Assembly: GCF_000710615.1 (NCBI RefSeq)
Contig: NZ_JDTH01000012.1
Location: 1-64,000 of the forward strand
Direction: 5' to 3'
DNA length: 64,000 nt
Origin: Haladaptatus cibarius D43
GTDB taxonomy: Archaea; Halobacteriota; Halobacteria; Halobacteriales; Haladaptataceae
The position numbers were made by a program, and so were the translations under genes. Below the pieces are notes generated by a model. That model was given only the letters and a program-made list of their open reading frames with translations. It searched no databases and was not told where the DNA came from. Positions 9,338-18,564 of the stretch are shown here, piece after piece (position 1 is the first letter of the stretch; the number at the start of each line of letters is the position of its first letter).

Positions 9338-10402
9338 TTACCCCCGCTGGCGCGCCGTGGTGTTCGCCGTCGAGTTCGTTCCGGAAACCGAAATCCAGAG
9401 GTGGGTTTCCTCGTCGGCGTTCGAAACCGTCGGGGATTGCGGAACCGACCCCTTGTACAGAAGGAAAACGAGTCGCAGTCTCTCGCCGGTCATGGTCGGG
9501 TCGATGGAGCGTTCCGTTCGCCATGTCTGACTGGAGTCGAGCGGGCGCTGTGCCCGCCACAGTTCGTCGCGTTCCGTCACCGTACTGGCGTTCCCGCCGG
9601 AGACGCGCTGGAGTTGCGTGACAATAGTGTAGGAGACGGGATGATGTTCGACGTTCTTGACGCCGACGTGTATCGGCTTCGACTCGCCGCGACTGAAGTT
9701 GGTCGGATAATCGCTTGCGGTGAGGGTTCCGGACTCGTTCTCGGTAAGTAGATAGAATTTCGTGTAGGAATCGCCCTGTTTCGGAGCCCCGACTGCGTAG
9801 CCGATACTCACGACCGAGAAGAGGAGCACGACGACCAAACCGACATTCAAAATCATGTCGGTACGCGTCTCCGTGTCGAAGAGTTCGGCTCGGGCCGCAC
9901 TGACCCAGTCACCGAAGGATGGATCGACACAGCGGTCGTCGGATACCCGCTTTCGACGAATAGCCGCGGCGACCGACCCGACAATCGCAATTCCACCGGT
10001 TGTGAGCGTTATCGGAGCGGGACGAATGCCCGTGTCCGTTAGGTGGAGCGCGATGCCGACGAAAACGACAACGGCGATACTGATGCTAATCGAGAGGACG
10101 ACCCGTTCGAGTCCGTCAATACCGTGCTTTGCCTCTGCATTGTCCGACTCGTTCGACCCCGTCCGCAGTGGGAACACCGCGGCGACGAGAGCGTATCCGG
10201 GGAGGACGAAGACGAGAAGGGAACCGAACAACAACTGTAGCGGCGTCCCGCGGGTTACCGGAAGCAAAACAGTCGCACAAGCGGCCAGAGAAAGGAGAGA
10301 AACGAACAGCAGATCGGCTGGAAGGGAGCCAACTGTTCGTCGAGCGAGCAAGCGAGAACCGGTGTTGGAAGGCATTCGTTCGGACACTGGTCGTACTCTC
10401 AC
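9338..10402 (-). CDS. DUF1616 membrane protein
   Basis: A 354-residue protein with paired N-terminal hydrophobic helices, including the F-V-L-P-G-Y-A-L-V-A-A-V-F-P motif typical of DUF1616 (near residues 62-75). Further helices lie near 100-150, one near 195-215, and an extracellular beta-rich C-terminal domain includes S-D-Y-P-T-N-F-S-R-G-E. Genes of this family sit in haloarchaeal exopolysaccharide and S-layer glycosylation loci. The biochemical role is unknown. It is the first gene of the leftward operon 10402-4734. The start at 10402 is followed after eight codons by another ATG (M-P-S-N-T), so the start could be slightly shorter. Confidence 0.75.
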   Translation of the reverse strand: MRVRPVSERMPSNTGSRLLARRTVGSLPADLLFVSLLSLAACATVLLPVTRGTPLQLLFGSLLVFVLPGYALVAAVFPLRTGSNESDNAEAKHGIDGLERVVLSISISIAVVVFVGIALHLTDTGIRPAPITLTTGGIAIVGSVAAAIRRKRVSDDRCVDPSFGDWVSAARAELFDTETRTDMILNVGLVVVLLFSVVSIGYAVGAPKQGDSYTKFYLLTENESGTLTASDYPTNFSRGESKPIHVGVKNVEHHPVSYTIVTQLQRVSGGNASTVTERDELWRAQRPLDSSQTWRTERSIDPTMTGERLRLVFLLYKGSVPQSPTVSNADEETHLWISVSGTNSTANTTARQRG

Positions 10403-10774
10403 AAAAAACTCGCGTATAATACAAAATTTTTTAAATATTAAAACTTAAAAGTATGCTACTGTTAGTATTGAATTTTTTAAATTTCTTTGATCTATGAACC
10501 ATCACTTAATATACATTTGTGATATTTGTGAATTCAATAAGTTAAAATCGAAACGCGTGTTGATTGTAGTCGTGCAACTGCTATCGCGGTCGGTGCTCAC
10601 CCCCGGTCAGTCCCTCACCGAGTGCGTCCGAATCACCCTATTCGATCCCCTACAACAGTGTCAACGCCACCGCGAGTCCGACCCTGCCGGAGTGAGGTCG
10701 TATCCCGAGTCGGCTGATTCGAACGGGCCGAATCGGCGAACCGATATCGGTTTTCGAAAACGGGTACTCGGACA
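10403..10774. promoter_or_regulatory. Divergent intergenic region between two envelope operons
   Basis: This 372-base spacer separates the leftward DUF1616 operon from the rightward permease gene. Its first ~140 bases are very A+T-rich (10420-10545), with TATA-like runs close to the leftward start. The right part is G+C-rich and has no convincing gene. I see no repeat or RNA element in it. It should contain both promoters. Confidence 0.5.
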
Positions 10775-13700
10775 GTGACGAACCGTCGAACCTATCGACA
10801 GTTGTTGCTGGTTCGATGGTCGCGCCGCGACAAACTCACCATCGCCATCATCGCCGTGACAAGCGGTTTTCTCGTCGGAGCGACGTTGCTGTTGCTCGCC
10901 ACGAGCACCCAAACCGCAGGGGTGGCGGCCCAGTTTACCAACTCGATGTCGGTGTCGCACTACGACACCAACCCCGCCGCCGAGCGCGCAGCGTCGCAGT
11001 CGGACATCGTCCTCCCGACCGCTACCGTGTCGCAGAACGGAACGAACAGTCGGGTCGTCGGCGTGCCCACCTCAGCGCCGACGGTGCTCTCGGAGCTTTC
11101 CGTCTCGTGGAAAACGGCGCGGATTCCACCGCCGCCGGAGGACGGTACCCTGAAAGGCTCCGTCGCGAAGCCGGGCGTTCGCCGGTTCCACAGCGCATCG
11201 CAGGACACGCGTCACCGGGTGGTTCCGTACACGAATTCCGATTCGATTTTCCCTCACTCGTGGTACGTTTCGACCCCATCGACGGTTCGCTCGTTGGGTG
11301 CCGACGGTGCGTTCGTCGTCCAAGTCGATGGAGGAAATGGTCTCCGTGACGCTCGAACGGGAACGATGAGTCCGTCGCTTTTCCTCTACTTCTTGGCAGG
11401 CGTTCAGGAAATCGTCCGCGTCCTGTCGATGGTAACTATCGGGGCATCGGTTCTCATCCTCATCGTCCTCTACAACGTGACGAAGATGAGCGTGCGAAAT
11501 CGAATGGAGACGATTCGGATTATCCGTTCGACGGGCGGAACGCCGCGCCAGATCCTTGCTTTATTCGGGATTCGAGCAGGACTCATCGCCCTTGCAGGCG
11601 TCCTGCTCGGCTATGCGGCCGGTGTCATCGTGACGCGGTTTCTGGTCAACGCGGTCATCTACAGCGGCGTGCGGATTTCGCTGAACCCGACGGTGACGAG
11701 CGAGAGCGTCCGCCTTTTGGTTCCGATACTCGCGGGATTCGTAGCAATCGGCGGGGTCGCGGGCGTGGCGGCCGCGTGGCCGACGGTGAGAGTTCCGCCG
11801 GGGAATCTAACGACCGTCGAGAGCAAAACGGAGCGAGCGTCGGCAAGTACTACTCGCGTCGGTCGTATCCGCGCCGTGTTGACGACCGAACTCCTGAACT
11901 GGCGTTCCATCGTTCCCGCGACCACGACGCTCACCATCTTCGCCCTCGTCATCCTCCTTTCCGGTTCGTTGCTCGGTGCAGTCGCACCGTTGGCGAGCAC
12001 GTCCAGCGGAACCGTCTCCGAACCCGAAGCATCGTATCCGATGGCGAGTCGCATCGACGCACAGTACGCGTCCGTGCTCCGTTCGCAAGGGCTGACCGCG
12101 AGTCCGGAGATACTCGTCGTGCAGGTTCGAAACGGTCAACCGTTTCTCGCACGAGGGGCGGAGTATCGGTCGTTTGCAGCCGTCTCCGACGCGTCGCTGG
12201 TTCGGGGCCGACAACCGAAGACGAAGTACGAGGCGGTCATCGGCCGCGACCTTGCGGCGACACTCGACCTTTCGGTCGGCGATTCGATCACGGTCGGCGG
12301 CGCGACGACACCCTCGATGACGCGGGTTTCGATAGTCGGCATGTATCGAGCACCGGGAATACTCGACGACCAGTTGGTCGTGCCGCTCTCGACTGCCCAC
12401 GACATTTCAACGAAACCGGGAACCGTCCAGTTCATCCGAACAGCTGGCGGACAGCCGAACTTCTCCGAGTCGGGTTCCGCATCACCGGGCGGCATCGCGG
12501 TGACTGGGCTGACACTCCCCTCGACTGCGACGACACAACAACCGGTTCCGGTCGAACTCGACGTTCGAAACTTCGAAGATGCCGAACAGACGAGACGGCT
12601 GACGGTTCGCGTCGGCAACACCTCGGAGTCGCGCGTCCTCACCCTCAAACCGAATCAACAGCGGCGCGTCACGATTCCGGTCTCGGTGAACCGCCCCGGA
12701 ACCCACATTCTTCGTGTCGGTTCCCGAGCGCGGCGTCTCACCGTCTATCGACAACCGCCGCTCTCGCTCGCCGGCGTTCCCGAGGCGGCACCGTCGGATG
12801 CGAGGATGGCGGTTCCCGTAACCGATACGGACGGTCGCGCCGTTTCGGGGGTTACGGTACGTCTCGGCGACCAAATGACTCGCACGAACGAGCGCGGCAT
12901 CGCGCTCGTTCGGGTTCCATCGAATCCGGGAACATACTCGCTGACGGCCGAGAAAGGCGAGCGGAACAACACGACCGAACTCACCGTGGCGACGGACGCA
13001 TCTCGGCAGTTGACCGGGCGGGTCGAGGTTCGACCCAAAAGTGCGAGCGTCTACGCACGCCCGACGGCGGACGTGACGGTGCTGAACCCGTGGGAGCGCG
13101 AAATAACTCGACGTATCAGCGTCGTCACACCCGCACAGACGAAAACCCGAACCGTGACGGTTCCGGCGACGAACGTTTCGACGTTCGAGGTACGCATCGG
13201 AAACGAATCTCGGAACGAACGCGTTGCGCCTGGGAAATACACCGTTCGCCTCACATCGGACGGAAACACGCTCGACTCGGCCAGCTACACAGTCAGGGGC
13301 GACGAGCGCGTCTACTCCGTCCTCGCCCAGAACGGGGAATACTCAGAGGGAACCGGGCTTGGACAGGCCGTCCAAAGCGTTCTCGGTAACCTTCAGCTCT
13401 TGCTCGTCGTGATGACCTTCTTGGCGGGGTTGGCGACTGTCGGGAGTACGACGGCGACGTTCGCACAGGCGGTTCACGCCCGACGACGGGCGATTCGAAT
13501 CCGACGTTCGACGGGCGCGACTCGGTGGCAAGTTCTCCGACTCGTCCTCGTCGACGTGTGTCGGATTTCCATCCCGGCGACGCTCGGCGCGCTCGGGGCG
13601 GCGATAGCCGTGATTTACCTCCTCGAAGCGACCGATCTGCTGATTCTGTTCGGCATCCAGTTGTCCGTCTCTCCGTCGCCGTTCGTCTTCGCGCTGACAG

Positions 13701-13783
13701 GGGCGAGCGCATTCGTGCTGGCGAGCGTGAGCGCTATCGTCGCCACGATTCCGTTTCTCACTCGAAGCCCGGCACCCGATTGA
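10775..13783 (+). CDS. FtsX/MacB-like ABC permease, paralogue of 6349-9333
   Basis: A 1002-residue protein starting at GTG 10775. It aligns by eye over its whole length with the permease at 6349-9333: both begin (R)R-x-Y-R-Q/R-L-L-L-x-R-W-S-R-R-D, and share I-R-I-I-R-S-T-G-G, N-W-R/D-W-R before the fourth helix, Y-P-M-A-S-R-I, the carboxypeptidase-like Ig stretch and the terminal I-R-I-R-R-S-T-G-A block. It has the FtsX layout of helix, extracellular domain, three helices, extracellular domain, three helices. It lies 53 bases before a LolD-like ATPase, its likely partner. It probably forms a mechanotransmitting envelope complex; cargo unknown. Confidence 0.85.
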   Translation: MTNRRTYRQLLLVRWSRRDKLTIAIIAVTSGFLVGATLLLLATSTQTAGVAAQFTNSMSVSHYDTNPAAERAASQSDIVLPTATVSQNGTNSRVVGVPTSAPTVLSELSVSWKTARIPPPPEDGTLKGSVAKPGVRRFHSASQDTRHRVVPYTNSDSIFPHSWYVSTPSTVRSLGADGAFVVQVDGGNGLRDARTGTMSPSLFLYFLAGVQEIVRVLSMVTIGASVLILIVLYNVTKMSVRNRMETIRIIRSTGGTPRQILALFGIRAGLIALAGVLLGYAAGVIVTRFLVNAVIYSGVRISLNPTVTSESVRLLVPILAGFVAIGGVAGVAAAWPTVRVPPGNLTTVESKTERASASTTRVGRIRAVLTTELLNWRSIVPATTTLTIFALVILLSGSLLGAVAPLASTSSGTVSEPEASYPMASRIDAQYASVLRSQGLTASPEILVVQVRNGQPFLARGAEYRSFAAVSDASLVRGRQPKTKYEAVIGRDLAATLDLSVGDSITVGGATTPSMTRVSIVGMYRAPGILDDQLVVPLSTAHDISTKPGTVQFIRTAGGQPNFSESGSASPGGIAVTGLTLPSTATTQQPVPVELDVRNFEDAEQTRRLTVRVGNTSESRVLTLKPNQQRRVTIPVSVNRPGTHILRVGSRARRLTVYRQPPLSLAGVPEAAPSDARMAVPVTDTDGRAVSGVTVRLGDQMTRTNERGIALVRVPSNPGTYSLTAEKGERNNTTELTVATDASRQLTGRVEVRPKSASVYARPTADVTVLNPWEREITRRISVVTPAQTKTRTVTVPATNVSTFEVRIGNESRNERVAPGKYTVRLTSDGNTLDSASYTVRGDERVYSVLAQNGEYSEGTGLGQAVQSVLGNLQLLLVVMTFLAGLATVGSTTATFAQAVHARRRAIRIRRSTGATRWQVLRLVLVDVCRISIPATLGALGAAIAVIYLLEATDLLILFGIQLSVSPSPFVFALTGASAFVLASVSAIVATIPFLTRSPAPD

Positions 13784-13836
13784 TAAGTTCAATATGTAGA
13801 AAATAATTTTATGCCCGGTCTAAAATATTCATAACT

Positions 13837-14565
13837 GTGGCCGAACCAGTACTCGAAGTCGACTCGGTCAGCGTGATGCGCGGCGGTACGGAAATCCTCG
13901 CGGACGTTTCTCTTTCGATTCAAACGGATACCCGCTTGCTCGTCCAAGGGCCGAGCGGTGCCGGGAAGACGACCCTGTTCAATGTGCTCGGACTCCTCGA
14001 TTCGCCGTCGTCCGGCACGGTCTTCGTGCAAGGTGACAACACGTCGAAGCTCAAAGAACGGGCGCGGGCCCGCCTCCGACGCGAAGCGATCGGCTTTATT
14101 TTTCAAGATTTCCAGCTCATTGCTGACCTCACCGCGTGGGAAAACGCGGCACTCCCCCAAGATCATACCGGCGACCGTGACGAGGAGTGGCTCAAATCGC
14201 TGTTCGACCGATTGGCGATCGGCGACCTCCGCGACCAGTATCCAGCGACGCTCAGCGGAGGGGAAAAGCAACGCGTAGCGATAGCGCGCGCGCTCGCAAA
14301 CCGACCCGCAGTAATTCTCGCCGACGAACCAACGGGGCAACTCGACCCGAAAACGACTGATCGAGTTCTCGAAGTTCTCTTTACCCTCCAAGCGACGACG
14401 GAAACTTCGCTCGTAACGATTAGTCACGATACACAATTGAGTTCACAGTTCGACCGTCTTGTTCGACTCGAAAACGGAACTATCGTCGAAGGAGAGGGCG
14501 GAAATCCGAACCGGAGTGGGTCGAGTGAACCGCTTCGTGAAGGTTCGACGCATTCAGGTGAGTGA
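13837..14565 (+). CDS. ABC transporter ATPase, LolD/MacB type
   Basis: A 242-residue nucleotide-binding subunit starting at GTG. Walker [10 protein letters not shown] is near residue 40, the Q-loop F-Q-D-F-Q near 90, the signature L-S-G-G-E-K-Q-R near 140, Walker [13 protein letters not shown] near 160 and the switch His in I-S-H-D. This arrangement is the LolD/FtsE/MacB subgroup that couples to FtsX-like permeases, matching the gene immediately upstream; it could also serve the paralogous permease on the other strand. The C-terminal ~30 residues are polar and poorly conserved in appearance. Confidence 0.9.
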   Translation: MAEPVLEVDSVSVMRGGTEILADVSLSIQTDTRLLVQGPSGAGKTTLFNVLGLLDSPSSGTVFVQGDNTSKLKERARARLRREAIGFIFQDFQLIADLTAWENAALPQDHTGDRDEEWLKSLFDRLAIGDLRDQYPATLSGGEKQRVAIARALANRPAVILADEPTGQLDPKTTDRVLEVLFTLQATTETSLVTISHDTQLSSQFDRLVRLENGTIVEGEGGNPNRSGSSEPLREGSTHSGE

Positions 14566-14743
14566 TCGCGGGCAAATCGAGGCGGCTCGCACAGCGATGA
14601 CGGCAGCCAGCACTATCGTGTTCGTAAAATCAATTTACAAATCAGTACACACGATTTGGTATAGATTTTAATATATACTAATCTTTTTATAATTTTACTA
14701 TTATTTTTGGCAATCTATTTACGTTAAATCATCCAATATATGA

Positions 14744-15397
14744 ATGAGCATGGTTGATTCAAAAAAGCGACAAACGCTCCAATTGGTCGGAACCGCTACC
14801 ACCGCCCTCGCAGGTCTCGGCGTCGGCTCGACGACAACGGCGAAGCGGTCGAAAATGCCCACCTCCACACTCTTCAGTACGGGTCTCATGACCGGCAAAG
14901 AGGTGGTTCCACCGGTAAAATCCCCCGGGAAAGGGATTGCCGCTTTCGTTCCGCGCTGGGAACAAAAGCGAATAGATTACGCGCTGGTATTCCACAATCT
15001 AAAGCAGACGCTCAACGGTGTCAAGCTCTCTCTCGGTTCGAAAGGGGAAAACGGCCCGATCGTCGTCGATCTAATGCAATCCGCATCGGAGCAGTCGAAA
15101 GCCCTTGACGGAACCGGTGCGGTCATCGTCGGTTCCATCACAATGGACGACTTAGCACAGGTGAAAGCCCTCGGAGACGTGACTCGCAAGTTCTGGGAAA
15201 AAGATGCGTATGTCGAAGTTCAGAGTTCCGCACACCCGGAAGGAGAGATTCGAAGTCAGGTCTGTGCCGTTCGGAAGCTAGATGTGGATTTCAAAATGAA
15301 TGTCAAAGTCGATGCGAGCGACGAGTTCGAGTTGGACTACTCGACGGATTTAAAAGTGAAGTTGAAAGAGGCTCGCCGCCCCAAAGACGACTGTTAA
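14744..15397 (+). CDS. CHRD-domain secreted protein
   Basis: A 217-residue protein. The N-terminus has charged residues, then a hydrophobic stretch (L-V-G-T-A-T-T-A-L-A-G-L-G-V-G) resembling a signal peptide or degenerate Tat signal. A CHRD fold follows: G-L-M-T-G-K-E-V-V-P-P-V near 45, a middle beta region and A-Y-V-E-V-Q-S-S-A-H-P-E-G-E-I-R-S-Q-V near 160-180, the family's diagnostic ending. The last ~35 residues are charged and repeat short K/D/V motifs. CHRD domains in archaea occur on exported proteins of unknown role. ATG 14750 is an alternative start. It marks the right end of the chromosome-like block. Confidence 0.82.
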   Translation: MSMVDSKKRQTLQLVGTATTALAGLGVGSTTTAKRSKMPTSTLFSTGLMTGKEVVPPVKSPGKGIAAFVPRWEQKRIDYALVFHNLKQTLNGVKLSLGSKGENGPIVVDLMQSASEQSKALDGTGAVIVGSITMDDLAQVKALGDVTRKFWEKDAYVEVQSSAHPEGEIRSQVCAVRKLDVDFKMNVKVDASDEFELDYSTDLKVKLKEARRPKDDC

Positions 15398-15792
15398 CGA
15401 TTTCCCGATCGAACCTATGGATGGCTTAAGTCAGACGTAGACAACCAATATCCGTAGCAACTCACCATGGGCAAATATCGATTCATGTAGAGTATCTCTA
15501 CGGATTATTCAGCGCTAAAGCGTTATCTGCTGTTTTACGGGTGTTTAAGGTTAATTCTAATCTTAATGTCCTTCTAGGACTCATCACTACTCAACCAGAA
15601 CAAGGCACAACTCTTAAGATTAGAATTAAAATTAAGCAGTGTGGCAGTGGGTTGTCGGTTATCCAGAGTTGCAGTGAAGACGCTTAGCTCTGGGATTAGT
15701 AGTTGAGGAAAACGGCTCAGTGCCACTTCCCAACTCAACCAGCAGATTAATCTTAAGATTAGATTTAAGGTTATACACTCCAGTGTCGATGT
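15398..15792. other. Spacer opening the accessory region; no gene
   Basis: This 395-base stretch has no convincing gene. Base composition drops sharply to A+T-rich compared with the genes on the left, so it probably holds the boundary of the acquired DNA. It contains three clusters of the TTAATCTTAAGATTAA-like repeat, listed separately. I saw no tRNA end or obvious attachment site. Confidence 0.5.
15544..15773. repeat. TTAATCTTAAGATTAA-like repeat clusters 1-3
   Basis: Three near-palindromic clusters lie at 15544-15568, 15612-15635 and 15745-15773, built from the units CTTAAGATTA, TAATCTTAAG and AAGGTTA. The third is the most complete (TTAATCTTAAGATTAG) and ends 20 bases before the AAA ATPase start. 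The same units recur at 16721-16750, 17056-17079, 17193-17215, 18565-18587 and 18702-18725 and were not noticed elsewhere in the window. Confidence 0.75.
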
Positions 15793-16725
15793 ATGGGAAC
15801 GGACCAATTCACACAAGCACTTGACGACACTGAAAGCGTGCAAAAGCGCTATGCAAAACAGCTAGGAATCAAACCAGATCGAATTCCCTTCACAGCAGAG
15901 ACGCTACCAAATTCTGAGGTTGCCGTCCGTGTGAACGATGACTTACTAAACGAGGTTGCCTCACATATTCTAAATCGAGCAGGACACGTCTCGATCATCG
16001 ACCGGCGCGGTGCAGGGAAGACCCACTTTCGCGATCTCGTCTATGACGCACTCGCAAACGGCCCCCGAAGCGAAGAGTTCCACATTGCACGGATTCGGGA
16101 AGTCGAGTCTATCACAACACGACGATTCTACACGCGACTACTAGACGAACTATCCCAGTATGAGAACCTGGAGATACCGGATAACTATCCGCATCCGACC
16201 GATGAAGTTCGACAGATCGTCGAAAACGTAGCAACTCAGCTCGAAGAACAGGATATCGCCTGCATCATCCAAGTGGATCAGCTTGAGGACGCAGCACGCA
16301 ACACACGGACGTTCGAACAACTACTCGCCGCGTTGCAGAGTGTCGGTGACCTCGGTGATGAAGAACCAGTCTTCCTGTTGTTCCTGTTCGGCACACCGGT
16401 AGCAAGTGAGCGAATCGACGAACTTCGCGAGACACTTACCTCTCGTCTCGTCGCGAAGGATCGATCGCTGGAACGCTTCGACTTTGCCGAGACTGATGAA
16501 CTGATCGGACGGTGGCTCGCGTTCGCACGCGAAGAGGAGTACAGTGATGGCTATTCATCTGATCCCTACAGTGCAAGCGCAATTGACGAGATTGTCGATC
16601 GAAGTGACGGGACTCCCCGCTCGATTCGGCAACAGTGTTACCACGCATTCCGTGCTGGTGCACGGCAGTTCGATGACATCGAAACCGTAGAGATTGACGA
16701 CTCGACACTTGAGCAATACACTTAA
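15793..16725 (+). CDS. Divergent AAA/STAND-like ATPase, plasmid type
   Basis: A 310-residue P-loop protein. Walker A is R-R-G-A-G-K-T-H at residues 71-78. The Walker B strand is A-C-I-I-Q-V-D-Q near 156-163, with Gln where the catalytic Glu normally stands. A sensor-like strand follows (F-L-L-F-L-F-G-T-P), then a helical lid and a C-terminal winged-helix-like part (G-T-P-R-S-I-R-Q-Q-C near 278). It is distantly Orc1/Cdc6-like but shorter, and lacks the clear initiator wHTH. It lies 26 bases before a 102-residue gene, with repeat clusters before, between and after the two. A role in maintenance of a replicon or control of the repeats is inferred. Confidence 0.65.
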   Translation: MGTDQFTQALDDTESVQKRYAKQLGIKPDRIPFTAETLPNSEVAVRVNDDLLNEVASHILNRAGHVSIIDRRGAGKTHFRDLVYDALANGPRSEEFHIARIREVESITTRRFYTRLLDELSQYENLEIPDNYPHPTDEVRQIVENVATQLEEQDIACIIQVDQLEDAARNTRTFEQLLAALQSVGDLGDEEPVFLLFLFGTPVASERIDELRETLTSRLVAKDRSLERFDFAETDELIGRWLAFAREEEYSDGYSSDPYSASAIDEIVDRSDGTPRSIRQQCYHAFRAGARQFDDIETVEIDDSTLEQYT

Positions 16726-16750
16726 GCTTAAAGGTAAGATTAAGATTAAC
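16721..16750. repeat. TTAATCTTAAGATTAA-like repeat cluster 4
   Basis: The cluster begins inside the stop codon of the AAA ATPase (CTTAAGCTTAAAGG) and continues with TAAGATTAAGATTAA up to two bases before the ATG of the small partner gene. A protein bound here would cover the start of the partner gene, which fits autoregulation. Confidence 0.7.
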
Positions 16751-16751
16751 A

Positions 16752-17060
16752 ATGAGTAATCCACTGAACGATGCGATGGATGCAGCGGAATCGGATGGGG
16801 AGACAAACGAGGAGACGTCGAAAAGCGAATTCGACGCGGACGAGTATCTGAACAAACTCGGGGAGGGACCGAAAGAACAGACCGTTGGGTTCTCGGTCGA
16901 CGAGCCGATGCACCGATTCTACAAAGAACTCCAGAGCGACGACAACATCGAATTCAATGTGGCCGAGTCATTCCGCGAACACCTAAAGAAGTTAGCTCGT
17001 CGTCATCCGGAAACGTTCGAACGCGCGATGCGGAAGTGGGAAATCGATAGAGAATATTAA
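16752..17060 (+). CDS. Small acidic partner protein of the AAA ATPase
   Basis: A 102-residue protein. The first ~45 residues are acidic and low-complexity, probably disordered. The rest (V-G-F-S-V-D-E-P-M-H-R-F-Y onward) is predicted as a beta strand plus three helices with a basic end (K-K-L-A-R-R-H, then R-A-M-R-K-W). A disordered acidic arm plus a short strand-helix-helix body resembles small ribbon-helix-helix or centromere-binding partners of plasmid ATPases, but no family is recognised. It lies 26 bases after the ATPase. Repeat cluster 4 touches its start and cluster 5 overlaps its stop codon. Confidence 0.6.
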   Translation: MSNPLNDAMDAAESDGETNEETSKSEFDADEYLNKLGEGPKEQTVGFSVDEPMHRFYKELQSDDNIEFNVAESFREHLKKLARRHPETFERAMRKWEIDREY

Positions 17061-17215
17061 TCTTAAGGTTAAGTCTAACACATTTTTCGCAGTTCATGGA
17101 CGTTGGATGAAGTTTGATCTTTGGAATGTGGTGTGAGAGGAGGAGTCAGAGAAGGTTGACCATCTTAGAGAGAACACTGATTAGCTAGCCAAGTTAATTT
17201 TAACTCTAAGATAAG
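17056..17215. repeat. TTAATCTTAAGATTAA-like repeat clusters 5 and 6
   Basis: Cluster 5 (17056-17079) starts at the stop codon of the 102-residue gene and reads TTAATCTTAAGGTTAAG. Cluster 6 (17193-17215) is degenerate, GTTAATTTTAACTCTAAG. The 177-base spacer between the convergent small gene and PIN gene has no other feature. Confidence 0.65.
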
Positions 17216-17237
17216 GAGATTGTTCGAAGATAAATTG

Positions 17238-17780
17238 TCATGGAGATTCGTATCTCTCATGTGCTTCACGCTGAAGCGCGAATGTATCGACGGTCTTGAC
17301 TCGGTCACCGTACCCATGCTTTGTGAGTGCTACTTCAATCCCACGACGAGCAGCTTTATCGGCGGTATAGACGGTAACAGACTCAGCTTTATTTTGGTCA
17401 AGTAGCTGTGCTGCGACGCCGCCGATTGCAGAGTCAGCTTTTTCGACCGTATCGGCGTCTTGTTCAGTTGCAGTGGCAATATAGCGCTGCACAATATCCA
17501 TCGTGTTCGAAACGACCGGATTCGCATAGGCAAGCTCATCTGCGAACGTGGCCCAGCCACGGTCAAGTGCTAAATCGATTGGCTCGCCTGCTGTCGCATA
17601 TCCATTTGGCCCACCACTCAGCTCTTCATACACTCGTTGTGGAATCGTGAACACGATATCGTGTTCCTGAGCAATGCGTTCCAAGAGCGCGAATCGACCA
17701 GACTCAGGGCGACCGAAGGCAATGAAGAGATTGGTGTCGGCGATATGATCTTCAGTGTCTGGGATAATTGAGAGCGGCAT
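17238..17780 (-). CDS. PIN-domain protein (probable toxin RNase)
   Basis: A 180-residue protein with the PIN acidic set in order: Asp in H-I-A-D-T-N-L-F-I (near 15), Glu in V-Y-E-E-L-S-G (near 50), Asp in E-K-A-D-S-A-I-G-G (near 115) and Asp in V-Y-T-A-D-K-A-A-R-R-G (near 140). PIN domains of this type are metal-dependent RNases, most often the toxin of a toxin-antitoxin pair. Its start ATG shares one base with the stop of the upstream HTH gene (TAATG), so the two are translationally coupled, as expected for a TA module. The exact subfamily is not identified. Confidence 0.78.
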   Translation of the reverse strand: MPLSIIPDTEDHIADTNLFIAFGRPESGRFALLERIAQEHDIVFTIPQRVYEELSGGPNGYATAGEPIDLALDRGWATFADELAYANPVVSNTMDIVQRYIATATEQDADTVEKADSAIGGVAAQLLDQNKAESVTVYTADKAARRGIEVALTKHGYGDRVKTVDTFALQREAHERYESP

Positions 17781-18382
17781 TATTTGGAGTGCTCGGAGAG
17801 ATCCTCGTCGTCGAGATCCACCTGTGCGTCGATTGCATCAAGGTCGAGATCGTCCTGAGCGTCCGGTTCTACATCGACAATGATCTCACGGAGTTCTTGA
17901 AGAATGGTTTCGGCCTCAAGCACGGAGAGATCTAACTCACGGGCCATAATTCGCGACGTCATCTTTCCTTTGACATATGCACGTGCATACTCGGTCGCGA
18001 TTGCGAGTCCCGCGGTTCCATGACGATCGCGGTAGAGTTCGAGATTCTGATTGTCCGTACACCGGGCAAGAGCGGCAATCAAAGTCGGAGTGATCTCGTA
18101 AGAGCCCTCGTCAACCTCAACAGTGATCAAGAGATGCGGCGCTCGATATCGGTGGGGCTGTGTCTCAGTCACGCGTTCGAGCAGACCCATATCGGTAAGC
18201 CAGTTTACATCTTCGTAGATCGTCGTCGACGAGTTGTCGAGACCGGCTGCAAGTTCATCGACAGTCGCGGTATCACGTTCCCGGACACGCGTGTATAGTT
18301 GGGCTAGTCGCGGATGCGTGAGCACATCCGAAATCGCGAGCATCGTGGCGATCGGATGGGTATCACGTTTGGTCGCTGCCAT
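17780..18382 (-). CDS. Winged-helix regulator paired with PIN protein (probable antitoxin)
   Basis: From ATG 18382 the protein has 200 residues; GTG 18391 would add three. An ArsR/TrmB-like winged helix covers residues ~15-85 (T-V-D-E-L-A-A-G-L-D-N-S-S-T-T-I-Y-E-D-V as helix-turn-helix, then the wing R-Y-R-A-P-H). A middle helical part and an acidic C-terminus (about a third Asp/Glu) follow, suited to neutralising the basic PIN partner. It overlaps the PIN gene by one base. Antitoxin and autorepressor functions are inferred from this layout. Repeat clusters 7 and 8 and one G-rich iteron lie upstream. Confidence 0.72.
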   Translation of the reverse strand: MAATKRDTHPIATMLAISDVLTHPRLAQLYTRVRERDTATVDELAAGLDNSSTTIYEDVNWLTDMGLLERVTETQPHRYRAPHLLITVEVDEGSYEITPTLIAALARCTDNQNLELYRDRHGTAGLAIATEYARAYVKGKMTSRIMARELDLSVLEAETILQELREIIVDVEPDAQDDLDLDAIDAQVDLDDEDLSEHSK

Positions 18383-18484
18383 ACTTTCCACTTTCCGCGG
18401 AAAGCGTATAGCTCTGCCGCAGCATTGGACATGGAACCTCAGACACCACGGAAAGCATGGATTCGATGATCTCTCCTGGTCTCG

Positions 18485-18509
18485 AATTTATGCGGACTCG
18501 GTGGGGGGT
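18485..18509. repeat. G-rich iteron copy 1 (left orc1 set)
   Basis: The sequence reads AATTTATGCGGACTCGGTGG followed by a G run. It matches the two copies flanking the start of the broken orc1 gene (20031-20055 inverted, 20227-20250 direct): an A+T half, TGCGGAC, then GGTGGGGG. G-strings beside a conserved core are typical of haloarchaeal origin-recognition boxes. Its distance from the orc1 start (1.5 kb) is unusual. Confidence 0.6.
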
Positions 18510-18564
18510 GATCCGCCGAAAAAACAGGAAGTAAACCTGTTATACGAGAAGTCGAGATACGATG

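Noticed and set aside
1-15397. Numerous Arg-rich ORFs of 60-310 codons opposite the G+C-rich genes
   Set aside because: They are third-codon shadows of long conserved genes, with high Arg/Ser/Gly and no acidic bias, as expected in G+C-rich haloarchaeal DNA.
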